Numbered from the stretch's first letter, positions 1 through 7,944 are shown. The stretch is 12,442 nucleotides of DNA from Gemmatimonadota bacterium (GCA_026713285.1 JAPOOT010000204.1:1-12442), one strand, 5' to 3'. Notes: generated by a model from the letters alone, not told the origin. Made by a program: numbers and translations.

Positions 1-2
1 CA

Positions 3-710
3 CTGGATCGCGACGAAGCCAGACTTGCCGACGCCAATCTCGCATTGGGGAGGACCGAGGTTTCAGCGCCTTTCGACGGATTCGTACAGGAAGAATCCGT
101 GGACGTGGGGCGGATCGTTGCCGCCGGCCAACCCGTCGCGAAGGTTTTCGCCTCGGATGCGGTGGAAATCGTGGTACCCCTTTCTGATTCCGATGCCGCA
201 CTCGTTCCAGGGTTGTGGTCGCTTTCGGCGGGAGACGGGAACCGGAGAGTCGCTGCGCGCGTCGTCGCCCGGTTCGGTGAAGGATCCTATGCCTGGAGCG
301 GTTACGTGGACCGCGGCGAGACGTCCCTTGACCGGCAAACGCGTACCATCGACGTAATTGTGCGCGTACCGAATCCGTTTCGAGCGGGACGCCCCACGGA
401 CGGCACGGTTCCTATCGGCGGCAGTAGTCCTCCCCTGCTGGTAGGCAAATACGTCGAAGTTGAAATAGACGGCCTCGAACGGGATGATTACTACCTGGTT
501 CCGCGCGCGGCGCTGCAGTCCGGCAACGAGGTCTGGATCGTACAGGAAGGCGGCGTGGTGCATATTGTTCCGGTACAGGTACTGCAACGAACCGGCGACG
601 TAGCCTATGTGACGGGTGACCTCGAAATCGGTCAGGCCGTCGTCACCGGCGGTATCCGGTTTACCACCGAAGGCATGCGCGTCCAGACGGAAGTCGACCA
701 GACCCCATGA
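3..710 (+). CDS. RND efflux periplasmic adaptor (HlyD/MFP family), 5' partial
   Basis: This is the membrane-fusion (adaptor) subunit of a tripartite RND pump. It would sit in the periplasm, anchored at the inner membrane, and link the permease to an outer-membrane channel. The reading frame is open from base 3, so the start lies outside the window; the TTG at 45 is an internal Leu codon. The first residues (LDRDEARLADANLAL) look like the end of the coiled-coil hairpin. They are followed by the second lipoyl half (TEVSAPFDGFV, then VDVGRIVAAGQPVAKVF), a beta-barrel region and a C-terminal membrane-proximal domain ending near ALQSGNEVWIV and GGIRFTTEGMRV. The stop overlaps the permease start as ATGA, so the two are translationally coupled. 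The substrate is not visible from the sequence. The family call is firm; the role in lipid export is inferred from the neighbours. Confidence 0.93.
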   Translation: MDRDEARLADANLALGRTEVSAPFDGFVQEESVDVGRIVAAGQPVAKVFASDAVEIVVPLSDSDAALVPGLWSLSAGDGNRRVAARVVARFGEGSYAWSGYVDRGETSLDRQTRTIDVIVRVPNPFRAGRPTDGTVPIGGSSPPLLVGKYVEVEIDGLERDDYYLVPRAALQSGNEVWIVQEGGVVHIVPVQVLQRTGDVAYVTGDLEIGQAVVTGGIRFTTEGMRVQTEVDQTP

Positions 711-3700
711 GTATGGACCACGGCAATCATAACGAACCTGCCGGCCCGATCGCTTACATGGCAGGCAACAGTGTGGCCGCCAATCTGTTGATGTTGGCCA
801 TCGTCGCCGCAGGGCTGATTTCGCTGTCCGGCATCGATCGGGAAGCGTGGCCCACCACGCCCCTCTACCATATCGAAGTGTCGATGGCCTATCCCGGCGC
901 CACGCCGGAGGAGGTCGAGGAGTCGATCGTCGTCAAGATCGAGGACCAGGTCAGCGGGTTGGATGACGTGAAGGCGGTCAAATCCGTGGCGGCGCCAGGC
1001 ATCGCGTCCGTCCGGATTCAGATGGATTTCGATACGGACATGGTCCAGGCGCTCAACGATATCGAGTCCGCGGTCAATCGCATACAGTCCTTCCCGGCCG
1101 GTGCCGATCGTCCCGGTTTCCGTGAGATGGACAACCGTATGAGCATGATGCGGTTCATCGTCTACGGCGACGTGTCCGAACGCTCGCTGAAGGAACTGGC
1201 GTACCAGGTCGAGGATGGACTCACGGCACTTCCGTCCGTGTCCCAGGTCGAGGTCAGTGGTGTTCGGAATTACGAGATTTCCATCGAAGTGCCGCTTCAT
1301 CGGCTGAGCGCCCTTGGGCTGACACTCACCGATGTCGCCAATACCATTCGTCGCAGTTCCCTGAACCTGTCTGCCGGCAGTATCGATACCCGGGAGTCCC
1401 AGGTGCGGGTTCGGACCCTCGGCCAGAACTACGACCAGGAGGATTTCGAAGAGATCATCCTGCTCAGCAGCAGTGACGGCACCGTCTTGCGCCTTGGCGA
1501 TATCGCCAGGGTCAGCGATGGTTTTCAGGAAACCGACCTGATCGTCCGGCATCAGAACCATCCCGCCGTATTCGTCGAGGTGTACCGGGCCGACGGCGAA
1601 CAGGTGATGGACGTCGCCACGACCGTCCGGGAACATCTGGCGAACGAGGTGATCCCGGCACTCCCGAACGGTGTACACGTCACCTTGTGGAATGACGAAT
1701 CCCAGGCCTATGAGGAACGCGCCGATCTTCTCTTGAAGAATGGCATCCTGGGTCTGTTGCTGGTGTTGATCGCACTCAGCCTGTTTCTGGAAATCCGGCT
1801 TGCATTATGGGTCGCCGTCGGCCTCGCCGTTTCGGGTATCGGCACACTGGCCGTCATGATGATACTCGACGTGGCGATCAACACCATCAGCCTGTTCTCT
1901 TTCGTCCTCGCCATTGGGATTGTCGTCGACGACGCCATCGTCGTAGCCGAGCATATTCAATATGAACGCAGCCGGGGAACGCCCGGGGTCGTTGCTGCGA
2001 TCCGCGGCGTACGGCGGATAAAAGTGCCGTTGACCTTCGCGGTCCTCACCTCGGTGGTGGCTTTCGTCCCGCTGCTGTTCATACCAGGCGGCGTCGGTGA
2101 CGTCTGGCGGGCACTGCCGATCATCCTGATCGCCATGCTGTTTGTTTCCCTGGTCGAATCACTGCTGGTACTACCCAACCACCTGTCCCGTTTGCACGGA
2201 CCGGAATGGACGCCGGCAAGTGCTTTCGACCGGTTCTTCTCGCGGATCCAGGGTCGTGTGAACGAGTCGCTGAACCGATTCGTGCAGGGTCCCCTGGACC
2301 GAGCGCTACGGTTCGCGACGGATCAGCCCGCGGTCACGCTGGGAGGGGCCGTGGGAATACTCGTGCTTAGTATCTCGCTGGTACGGGCGGGGATCGTACC
2401 TACCACGCTGGCCGCAGACGTGGAGGGGGATATTGCGACGGTCATCCTGGAGATGCCCGATGGGACGACCGCTCCGAGGACATACGAGGTGGCACAGGAA
2501 CTGGAGGCCGCGGGTCACCGGGTCGTCGAACGGCTTTCGCGCGGCCGACCCGAGGATGCGCCGCCGCTGCTGACCGGCGTAATGGTGACCGTCGGACAGG
2601 GCTCGAGAATGGAGGGTGGGCTTAATCCGGTGCCCACCCTCAATCCTCAGGCCAACATTGCTACCATCGAGTTCAAACTCCTGAGCGCGGAGCAAAGGCG
2701 GATCACTACCGGAGAGGTCGTGCAGGCATGGCGAGAGGAAGTGGGCGTGCTGCCCTACGTGCGTGGCGTCACCTTCAGCGGAAAGGTCTTCGACCTGGGC
2801 AACCCGGTCGAGGCGGTACTGTCGCATCCGGATCCGGTGCGACTCGCCCGGATTGCGGACTCGGTGGTCGATGGTCTCCGTGGCGTGGCAGGCGTCTACG
2901 ATGTCCGTTCGGATCACACCCCGGGCATCCCGGAGATACAGCTTGAACTGCGGCCGGAAGCACGGACTTTGGGTCTCACGCTGGAAGCGTTGGCCGGACA
3001 GACGCGCGCCGCGTTTTTCGGTGCGGATGCCGTCCGGGTGCAGCGCGGCCGTGAAGAGGTCCGGGTCTACGTGCGTCTGCCCGCAGATGAGCGGAGTTCC
3101 ATCACCGATATCGAAGGGTACCTGATCCGCACGCCGGCCGGCGCCGAGGTCCCGGTCGTCAGTGTGGCCACGCTGAACACGGGCGTGTCGCCGCCGGCCG
3201 TTCGGCGGAAGGATGGTCAGCGTGTCGTCACGGTCACCGCGGACGTGGACGCCGCGGTGATCTCCGGTGACCAGGCCAACAGCATCCTGGCGGATTCAAT
3301 CCTCGCGGAATTGAACGCCGTGTACCCGGAACTGACCTACACGTTCGGGGGTGAACAACAACAACAACTCGAGTCCCTGGATGCGCTGATTCGCGGATTC
3401 TTTATCGCTCTGATCATGATCTTCGTCCTGCTCGCCATCCCCCTCCGATCCTATACCAAACCGTTCATCATCATGGCGGTGATCCCCTTCGGTTTCATCG
3501 GAGTGATCCTTGGTCACTGGGTCCTTGGCGTGGCCCTGAGCGCGGTCTCCTTCATGGGTATATTCGGCCTGAGCGGCGTGGTCGTGAACGATTCACTGGT
3601 CATGATCGATTTTATCGATCAGAAACGCAGGGAAGGCGCTCCGGCACGGACAGCGATCATAGAGGGTGCCAAGGGACGTTTTCGTCCGATAATGCTTACT

Positions 3701-3880
3701 TCCCTGACCACGTTTCTCGGCTTCATTCCCTTGATTCTGGAACGCGCCATTCAGGCGCAGTTTCTGGTTCCCTTTGCCGCATCGCTTGGTTGCGGCATCC
3801 TCTTCGTCACGGCCATACTCATGATGGTCGTTCCCGCTCTTTCCACCATTCATCTGCGTCTGATGAAGGGAGGCCACTAA
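707..3880 (+). CDS. RND efflux permease (AcrB/HAE-like), 1057 aa
   Basis: This is an inner-membrane proton-driven RND transporter of full family length. TM1 lies at about residues 20-43 (ANLLMLAIVAAGLISLSG). A large periplasmic porter loop follows, then TM2-6 from about residue 343, a second porter loop, and TM8-12 from about residue 895. TM4 carries GIVVDDAIVVAE with D408 and D409, at the same positions as the proton-relay pair D407/D408 of AcrB. TM10 reads GVVVNDSLVMIDF: the AcrB lysine K940 is replaced by V960 next to N961-D962, as in the subgroup of HAE pumps that has VVNN/VVND here. The start at 707 is fixed by the ATGA overlap with the adaptor; the Shine-Dalgarno is weak (GGAAG, 13 nt away), which fits coupled translation. 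The stop overlaps the GPP34-P450 start as TAATG. No outer-membrane channel gene is in view. Export of a sterol or triterpenoid is inferred from context only. Confidence 0.96.
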   Translation: MSMDHGNHNEPAGPIAYMAGNSVAANLLMLAIVAAGLISLSGIDREAWPTTPLYHIEVSMAYPGATPEEVEESIVVKIEDQVSGLDDVKAVKSVAAPGIASVRIQMDFDTDMVQALNDIESAVNRIQSFPAGADRPGFREMDNRMSMMRFIVYGDVSERSLKELAYQVEDGLTALPSVSQVEVSGVRNYEISIEVPLHRLSALGLTLTDVANTIRRSSLNLSAGSIDTRESQVRVRTLGQNYDQEDFEEIILLSSSDGTVLRLGDIARVSDGFQETDLIVRHQNHPAVFVEVYRADGEQVMDVATTVREHLANEVIPALPNGVHVTLWNDESQAYEERADLLLKNGILGLLLVLIALSLFLEIRLALWVAVGLAVSGIGTLAVMMILDVAINTISLFSFVLAIGIVVDDAIVVAEHIQYERSRGTPGVVAAIRGVRRIKVPLTFAVLTSVVAFVPLLFIPGGVGDVWRALPIILIAMLFVSLVESLLVLPNHLSRLHGPEWTPASAFDRFFSRIQGRVNESLNRFVQGPLDRALRFATDQPAVTLGGAVGILVLSISLVRAGIVPTTLAADVEGDIATVILEMPDGTTAPRTYEVAQELEAAGHRVVERLSRGRPEDAPPLLTGVMVTVGQGSRMEGGLNPVPTLNPQANIATIEFKLLSAEQRRITTGEVVQAWREEVGVLPYVRGVTFSGKVFDLGNPVEAVLSHPDPVRLARIADSVVDGLRGVAGVYDVRSDHTPGIPEIQLELRPEARTLGLTLEALAGQTRAAFFGADAVRVQRGREEVRVYVRLPADERSSITDIEGYLIRTPAGAEVPVVSVATLNTGVSPPAVRRKDGQRVVTVTADVDAAVISGDQANSILADSILAELNAVYPELTYTFGGEQQQQLESLDALIRGFFIALIMIFVLLAIPLRSYTKPFIIMAVIPFGFIGVILGHWVLGVALSAVSFMGIFGLSGVVVNDSLVMIDFIDQKRREGAPARTAIIEGAKGRFRPIMLTSLTTFLGFIPLILERAIQAQFLVPFAASLGCGILFVTAILMMVVPALSTIHLRLMKGGH
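3866..3873 (+). promoter_or_regulatory. Shine-Dalgarno fixing the start of the GPP34-P450 gene
   Basis: AAGGGAGG lies inside the last codons of the permease gene, 6 nt before the ATG at 3880. That ATG overlaps the permease stop (TAATG). This supports the start at 3880 over the in-frame ATG at 3790, which would lie deep within the permease gene and add a low-quality leader of 30 residues. Confidence 0.8.
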
Positions 3881-5907
3881 TGGCTGGCACAGCAAAGGAC
3901 GTGAAGCCCCAGTCTCTTACTTTGACCCAGGAACTCATCCTGATGCTCCTCAACGAGGAGACCGGCTACTTCCACCAGGTGCCCGGTTGGGATTTGAACT
4001 GCGCCGTGGTCGGCGCCGTGCTTGCGGAGCTTTCAATCAGATCTCGCATTGACACGGACCTGGAGTCCCTGTTCGTCATCAACCGGACACCAACGGGCAA
4101 TTCCAGCATCGATTCCATACTGGAAGAAATCGTAAACGAGTCGAATCGGCATAATACACAGTACTGGGTCGAACGGCTGGCTCCCCGTGCGGAAACCATC
4201 ATTGATTCGGTTCTGGATCGCCTGGTAGAATTGAAGATCCTTGAACACCACGACGGCGAGTTCTGGACGCTGGCCCGTGCTGACTGGAAAACGGAATTGA
4301 ACATCGATGCCGGTAAGGGTACTGCAAATCAGTTCATCAGAACGCGGATCAGCCGTGCGATCTTCATGAACGAGATCCCCGATCCGAGAGACGTTATTGT
4401 AATTTGCCTCGTCAATACGTGCGATGTGTTTCGATTCATGTTCCAACTCGATGACGAGACGGAGCAACGCATAGAGTTTATCTGCAAGATGGAAGTGATC
4501 GGCCGGTCTATCGCCGAAGCAGTCTCACACCAACTTGCCGGTCCGACGCTTCGACGTCCCGGTTTTACCAAGAAGATTCCGAGGGTACCGTTACGCAAGC
4601 TGATGATGCACCCGCATGTTCGAGACGGCAACCTCCACGCGCTCTTTGCGGACCTTGCGCTGGACTACGGTCCGGTGTTTGAGATCCGTCCTCCTTTCAC
4701 CCGGCCCATGGTCTTTCTGGCCGGACCCGAGGCTAACCGCTGGGTGCATAAGCACGGGCGCATGTACCTGAGCGCAAAGGACTATTTCAGAGACTTCGAG
4801 AAAGTCTACGGCGCTTCCGGCCTCTTGCCTTCCCTGGACGGCGCCGATCATTTCCGCCTGCGCAAGTCCTTGTCTCCAGCGTATTCCCGCGGGAGACTCG
4901 CGGGGCAACTGGACAAGCTCTGCCATCATGCCTGGCAATATATGGCAAGCTTGAATGTCGGCGATTCCTATTCTGCTACGACCATGTGCCGGCAGATGAT
5001 AAACGCCCAACTCTCGCCACTGTTTATCGGCATCGACACACAGGACCTGATGGACGATCTGATGCAGTACAAGGAACGGGCGCTCAGCGTGCACATCGCC
5101 AGGATGCTGCCCGAATTCACGCTGAACACCCCGGGCATGAAGCGCCGGGCGAAGTCCCTTGATACGCTGATGAAACGAGTCGAGGAGGGCCATACCCCCG
5201 CCCAACGGGCCGGAAAACCGCGGGACCTGGTGGACGATTATCTCAGTCTGCACGCGAGCGACCCGCAATTCCTCCCGGAGGCCAACCTGCGGTTTGCCTT
5301 TTCCGCTGCGTTGATCGCCAGCGTGTACCTTGGCGACACGTTCAGTCTGGTAGTCTACGCCATGGCGTCGCAGCCTGCGCTCTACGAGAAAATCCGAAAT
5401 GAATCCGACGCCGTATTCGGGAACGGCGTTCCGGACATCGAGGCCTTCACACCGTCCGCGATCGATGTCACGCACCGCTTCCTCATGGAGTGTATGCGCA
5501 TGTACCCGATCGTTCCCATGTCTGTTCGACACGTGATGAACACATGTGTGTTCGAGGGATACGAACTGCCCATGAGGGAACGGATCCACATCGCGCCGAC
5601 CGCCTCGCATTACATGAGCGACATCTTTCCCGACCCGCACACCTTCGACATCGACCGCTACCTGCCGTCGCGCAATGAGCATCGCAGCCCCGGGTACGCC
5701 CCGTACGGACTGGGCACGCACATGTGTCTCGGCACCCGTTGGATGGAACTGCAATTGGCTGTCAACGTGCTGATGATTGCGCACTACTTCAAGATCGAAG
5801 TGTCGCCCGCAAACTATAAGCTGCGGTTCAATCCGTTTCCGTCTATGAAACCGAGCAAGAAGCTGCATTTCGTCATCTCCGAGCAAAGACACGAACTGCA
5901 GGTCTGA
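3880..5907 (+). CDS. GPP34 (GOLPH3-like) domain fused to cytochrome P450, 675 aa
   Basis: This is a two-domain protein. Residues about 12-225 match the GPP34 family: LTLTQELILMLLNEETGYF at 13-31, then GAVLAELSIRSRID at 45-58, IIDSVLDRLVELKIL, and a C-terminal PDPRDVIVICLVNTC helix. In eukaryotes GOLPH3 binds PI4P on Golgi membranes; bacterial members are largely uncharacterised. Residues about 235-670 form a full P450: helix C H324xxxR328, helix I D486-T487 (the usual small AG before it is Y-L), ExxR at E537-R540, the meander FDIDRYLP, and the heme-thiolate loop Y609xxG612xxxC616xG618 with Tyr in place of the usual Phe. All catalytic residues are present, so it is probably active. No transmembrane helix is evident, so the GPP34 part may serve as the membrane or lipid anchor. 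The gene is coupled to the permease (TAATG) and lies 36 bp before the methyltransferase. Redox partners are not in the window. The substrate is unknown; a sterol or triterpenoid is my inference. Confidence 0.9.
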   Translation: MAGTAKDVKPQSLTLTQELILMLLNEETGYFHQVPGWDLNCAVVGAVLAELSIRSRIDTDLESLFVINRTPTGNSSIDSILEEIVNESNRHNTQYWVERLAPRAETIIDSVLDRLVELKILEHHDGEFWTLARADWKTELNIDAGKGTANQFIRTRISRAIFMNEIPDPRDVIVICLVNTCDVFRFMFQLDDETEQRIEFICKMEVIGRSIAEAVSHQLAGPTLRRPGFTKKIPRVPLRKLMMHPHVRDGNLHALFADLALDYGPVFEIRPPFTRPMVFLAGPEANRWVHKHGRMYLSAKDYFRDFEKVYGASGLLPSLDGADHFRLRKSLSPAYSRGRLAGQLDKLCHHAWQYMASLNVGDSYSATTMCRQMINAQLSPLFIGIDTQDLMDDLMQYKERALSVHIARMLPEFTLNTPGMKRRAKSLDTLMKRVEEGHTPAQRAGKPRDLVDDYLSLHASDPQFLPEANLRFAFSAALIASVYLGDTFSLVVYAMASQPALYEKIRNESDAVFGNGVPDIEAFTPSAIDVTHRFLMECMRMYPIVPMSVRHVMNTCVFEGYELPMRERIHIAPTASHYMSDIFPDPHTFDIDRYLPSRNEHRSPGYAPYGLGTHMCLGTRWMELQLAVNVLMIAHYFKIEVSPANYKLRFNPFPSMKPSKKLHFVISEQRHELQV

Positions 5908-5943
5908 AGCCGTGGATACGAAAAGCCAGGGGAATTACCACAA

Positions 5944-6978
5944 ATGGCGATGGCCGGACTCTCCAGAGAACTGAAAGATGCGAGCCGGGGTACGGACGTC
6001 AAGGGTCGCGTTCAGCGCTTTGAAGGCTGGATCGCCCGGGCGGCCCTGGGCGGCGATGGTGCGAATGAGTACGACCACGCAGCAACAGTGAAAGAGTACT
6101 ATGATCTTTGCAGCGGGTTAATGGTGTGGGGTTGGAACGAATCCCTCCACTTCGCGCCACTTACGCCTGATGAAAGCCTGGAAGAATCCATTGTCCGGCA
6201 TCAGCGGTTGATGATCGCGAAGCTGGAGTTGCGGCAGGATATGACGGTGGCCGACGTTGGTTGTGGAATCGGCGGCCCGATGCGTCGCGTCGTCCGGGAG
6301 GCCGGTGTCCGGGTTGTCGGAATCAATATCAATGAAATCCAGTTGGATAAGGCAAAGCGGTTGAACGCTGCAGCGGGGCTCGATCACATGGTCGACTATG
6401 AGGTGTGTAGCTTCATGGATATGGGCGGCATTGAGGACGAGACCTTTGACCGGGCCTATGCCATCGAGTCAACGTGCCACGCTCCGGACAAGAAACGCGC
6501 CTTCGCGGAGATCTTCCGCGTACTCAAACCAGGCGCTCTGTTTTGGGGTCAGGAAATGTGTCTGACCGAGAAATACGATCCGAAAGACAACCGGCACCGG
6601 ACCATTGAGCAGGACCTCAGGCGCGGCATTGCGCTGAACGACATTGCGACGTTCGGGGAAGTGAATCACGGGCTTGAATCGGTGGGATTCCACGTCATCG
6701 AAGGGATGGACCGAGACGTCCGGAAGGGACCCTCCACCCCTTGGTATCGGCCAATGGAGAGTCGGCATGGGACACTGGGGAATGCACTAAACAGGCTCCC
6801 GTGGGGCCGTAAGGCCGTGATCGCAGGATCGAAGATGGCCGAAGCGCTAAGGCTGATTCCGAAGGGGTACTCGGAAGTGGTCCGACTCCTGGATCGAACT
6901 GCAGACGCTTATGTCGAGGGCGGCAGATCGGGTATCTTCACGCCGCTGTACTGTTTCCTGGCTCGTAAACCTCATTAG
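5944..6978 (+). CDS. Sterol 24-C-methyltransferase-like SAM methyltransferase, 344 aa
   Basis: This is a class I SAM-dependent C-methyltransferase with the hallmarks of eukaryotic sterol C-24 methyltransferases (ERG6/SMT). The sterol-binding region I appears as WGWNESLHF (62-70), equivalent to the YEYGWGSSFHF block of ERG6. Motif I is DVGCGIGGP (104-112). The SMT signature YAIESTCHAP (172-181) is nearly identical to YAIEATCHAP of fungi and plants. LKPGALFWGQEMCLTEKYD and TPWYRPM further downstream also follow SMT order, and the last 70 or so residues fit the Sterol_MT_C domain. It is slightly shorter than yeast ERG6 (383 aa), mainly at the N terminus. ATG 5944 has AGGGGA 10 nt upstream; ATG 5950 is an alternative. 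It is the likely last gene of the RND-P450 operon. In eukaryotes the enzyme alkylates the Delta24 sterol side chain. A bacterial sterol is the likely substrate; another polyprenoid or a tocopherol-like acceptor is possible but fits the signature less well. Confidence 0.9.
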   Translation: MAMAGLSRELKDASRGTDVKGRVQRFEGWIARAALGGDGANEYDHAATVKEYYDLCSGLMVWGWNESLHFAPLTPDESLEESIVRHQRLMIAKLELRQDMTVADVGCGIGGPMRRVVREAGVRVVGININEIQLDKAKRLNAAAGLDHMVDYEVCSFMDMGGIEDETFDRAYAIESTCHAPDKKRAFAEIFRVLKPGALFWGQEMCLTEKYDPKDNRHRTIEQDLRRGIALNDIATFGEVNHGLESVGFHVIEGMDRDVRKGPSTPWYRPMESRHGTLGNALNRLPWGRKAVIAGSKMAEALRLIPKGYSEVVRLLDRTADAYVEGGRSGIFTPLYCFLARKPH

Positions 6979-7034
6979 GCCCCGTTGACCTTGTCGAATC
7001 GGTCCATAGCCGATGCCGTCGGGCAGCACCTCGT

Positions 7035-7062
7035 TTGTCCAAATGGTGTGGATTCGCATAAT
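7035..7062 (+). promoter_or_regulatory. Candidate sigma70 promoter for the TPR gene
   Basis: A -35 box TTGTCC (7035-7040, 4 of 6 consensus) and a -10 box CATAAT (7057-7062, 5 of 6) are separated by 16 bp. They would start a transcript near 7069 with a leader of about 63 nt before the ATG at 7132. This suggests the TPR gene is transcribed apart from the upstream operon, though read-through is not excluded because no strong terminator is visible after the methyltransferase. Confidence 0.45.
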
Positions 7063-7131
7063 TGATCGCTGCAAGACACTGAAGCGTCGAACCGAGCGTA
7101 CCCGTCCGCAGAATCATACCAGGGATTTCAG

Positions 7132-7944
7132 ATGACCCTTACCCAGTTTTACCGTTTCGCGGCGGTTGGGGGATTCAAGGCCGTTGTCCGTTACGCGGCC
7201 GTTATCCGTTTCGCGTTGGTTGCGGGATTCGTGATTTATGCGGCCAGCCTGGCCGGCCTGGCCGGCGCGAACGCGCAGTCGATCGATGAGGCCAGGACCG
7301 CTTTCGAGGAAGGCCGTTTTCTCGAGGCGGCGGATCTCGCGTCAGTCATCGGTACATCTGAAGGCTACGCCCTTGCGGCGCAATCGCTCGCTGTGTACGG
7401 TCACCATGTGGCTACTGAGGAGGACCGGAACGATATTTTGGAACGCGCGATAGAATACGGGGAAGAAGCAGTGCGCATCGATTCGGCCAATTCCGAAGCT
7501 TATTTCCAATCCGCGCACGCGGTTGGCCGATATGCGCAGAGTATCGGTAAGCTATCTGCGTTTCGCCGAGGCCTGGCGGGCAGGGCTCGCGATTTGCTCG
7601 AGACCGCGCTCACCATCTCCCCCGACTTCGCAGAGGCGCATATGGCCTTAGGGGGCTGGCACGCCGACATCGCCCGTGCCGGACGCGTTGTACGGTTCCT
7701 GTACAAGGGGAATCGGGAAAACGCCGTCATCCACTATGAACGGGCGCTGGAACTCGCACCGGACTCGAAGGTCGTGCTGCTGGAGTATGCCCTCAGGCTT
7801 CCCGATCTCGATCGCGAGGACGGCCGGGAGCGGGCCGGGAAAATGCTGTCGAGGGCGGCCGAACTACCGACACGGGACGCCTACGAGGAGTTCATCCAGC
7901 AGGGGGTGCTGGAGACTCTGGCTGAGCTGGAGGACGGCGGATAG
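7132..7944 (+). CDS. Secreted TPR-like protein, 270 aa
   Basis: This is a probable exported helical-repeat (TPR-like) protein of unknown function. The N terminus is long and hydrophobic, with the core at about 25-45 (VIRFALVAGFVIYAASLAGLAG) and a signal-peptidase site ANA before Q49. The rest is alpha-helical with TPR-type spacing: IDEARTAFEEGRFLEAADLAS, AIEYGEEAVRIDSANSEAYFQSAHAVG, LLETALTISPDFAEAHMALGGWHADI and AVIHYERALELAPDSKVVLLEYAL, or about four units. It would act in the periplasm or at a membrane, probably as a scaffold. AGGGA at 7121-7125 sits 6 nt before the ATG. It follows the methyltransferase on the same strand after 153 bp with its own candidate promoter. Its signal peptide contains a recent-looking tandem duplication, described separately. 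The link to the lipid genes is by proximity only. Confidence 0.8.
   Translation: MTLTQFYRFAAVGGFKAVVRYAAVIRFALVAGFVIYAASLAGLAGANAQSIDEARTAFEEGRFLEAADLASVIGTSEGYALAAQSLAVYGHHVATEEDRNDILERAIEYGEEAVRIDSANSEAYFQSAHAVGRYAQSIGKLSAFRRGLAGRARDLLETALTISPDFAEAHMALGGWHADIARAGRVVRFLYKGNRENAVIHYERALELAPDSKVVLLEYALRLPDLDREDGRERAGKMLSRAAELPTRDAYEEFIQQGVLETLAELEDGG
7152..7230 (+). repeat. In-frame near-direct repeat within the TPR gene signal peptide
   Basis: The 25 bases at 7152-7176 recur at 7206-7230 with three mismatches. The offset is 54 bp, exactly 18 codons. They encode RFAAVGGF and RFALVAGF, with a related VRYAAV between them. The unit duplicates part of the basic and hydrophobic leader, so the signal peptide is longer than usual. 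Confidence 0.7.

Noticed and set aside
632..1678. A 348-codon open frame on the minus strand, antisense to the RND permease
   Set aside because: The plus strand here encodes conserved RND porter sequence. The antisense product has shadow-like composition and no domain.
3790..3879. A 30-residue N-terminal extension of the GPP34-P450 protein
   Set aside because: It would lie inside the permease C terminus, has no Shine-Dalgarno and encodes a basic, His-rich leader. TAATG at 3878-3882 with AAGGGAGG upstream is much better.
4591..5892. A 433-codon open frame on the minus strand, antisense to the P450
   Set aside because: It lies entirely opposite a gene with clear GPP34 and P450 motifs. Its translation is rich in His, Arg and Val without recognisable motifs, as expected for the complement of GC-rich coding DNA.
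3880..5907. Assigning the P450 as CYP51 (sterol 14-alpha-demethylase)
   Set aside because: Despite the neighbouring SMT homologue, the B-C region and helix I do not show the CYP51 signatures I know, so only the superfamily can be claimed.
6998..7014. Stem ATCGG/CCGAT after the methyltransferase as a terminator
   Set aside because: There are only 5 base pairs, and no T-tract follows.
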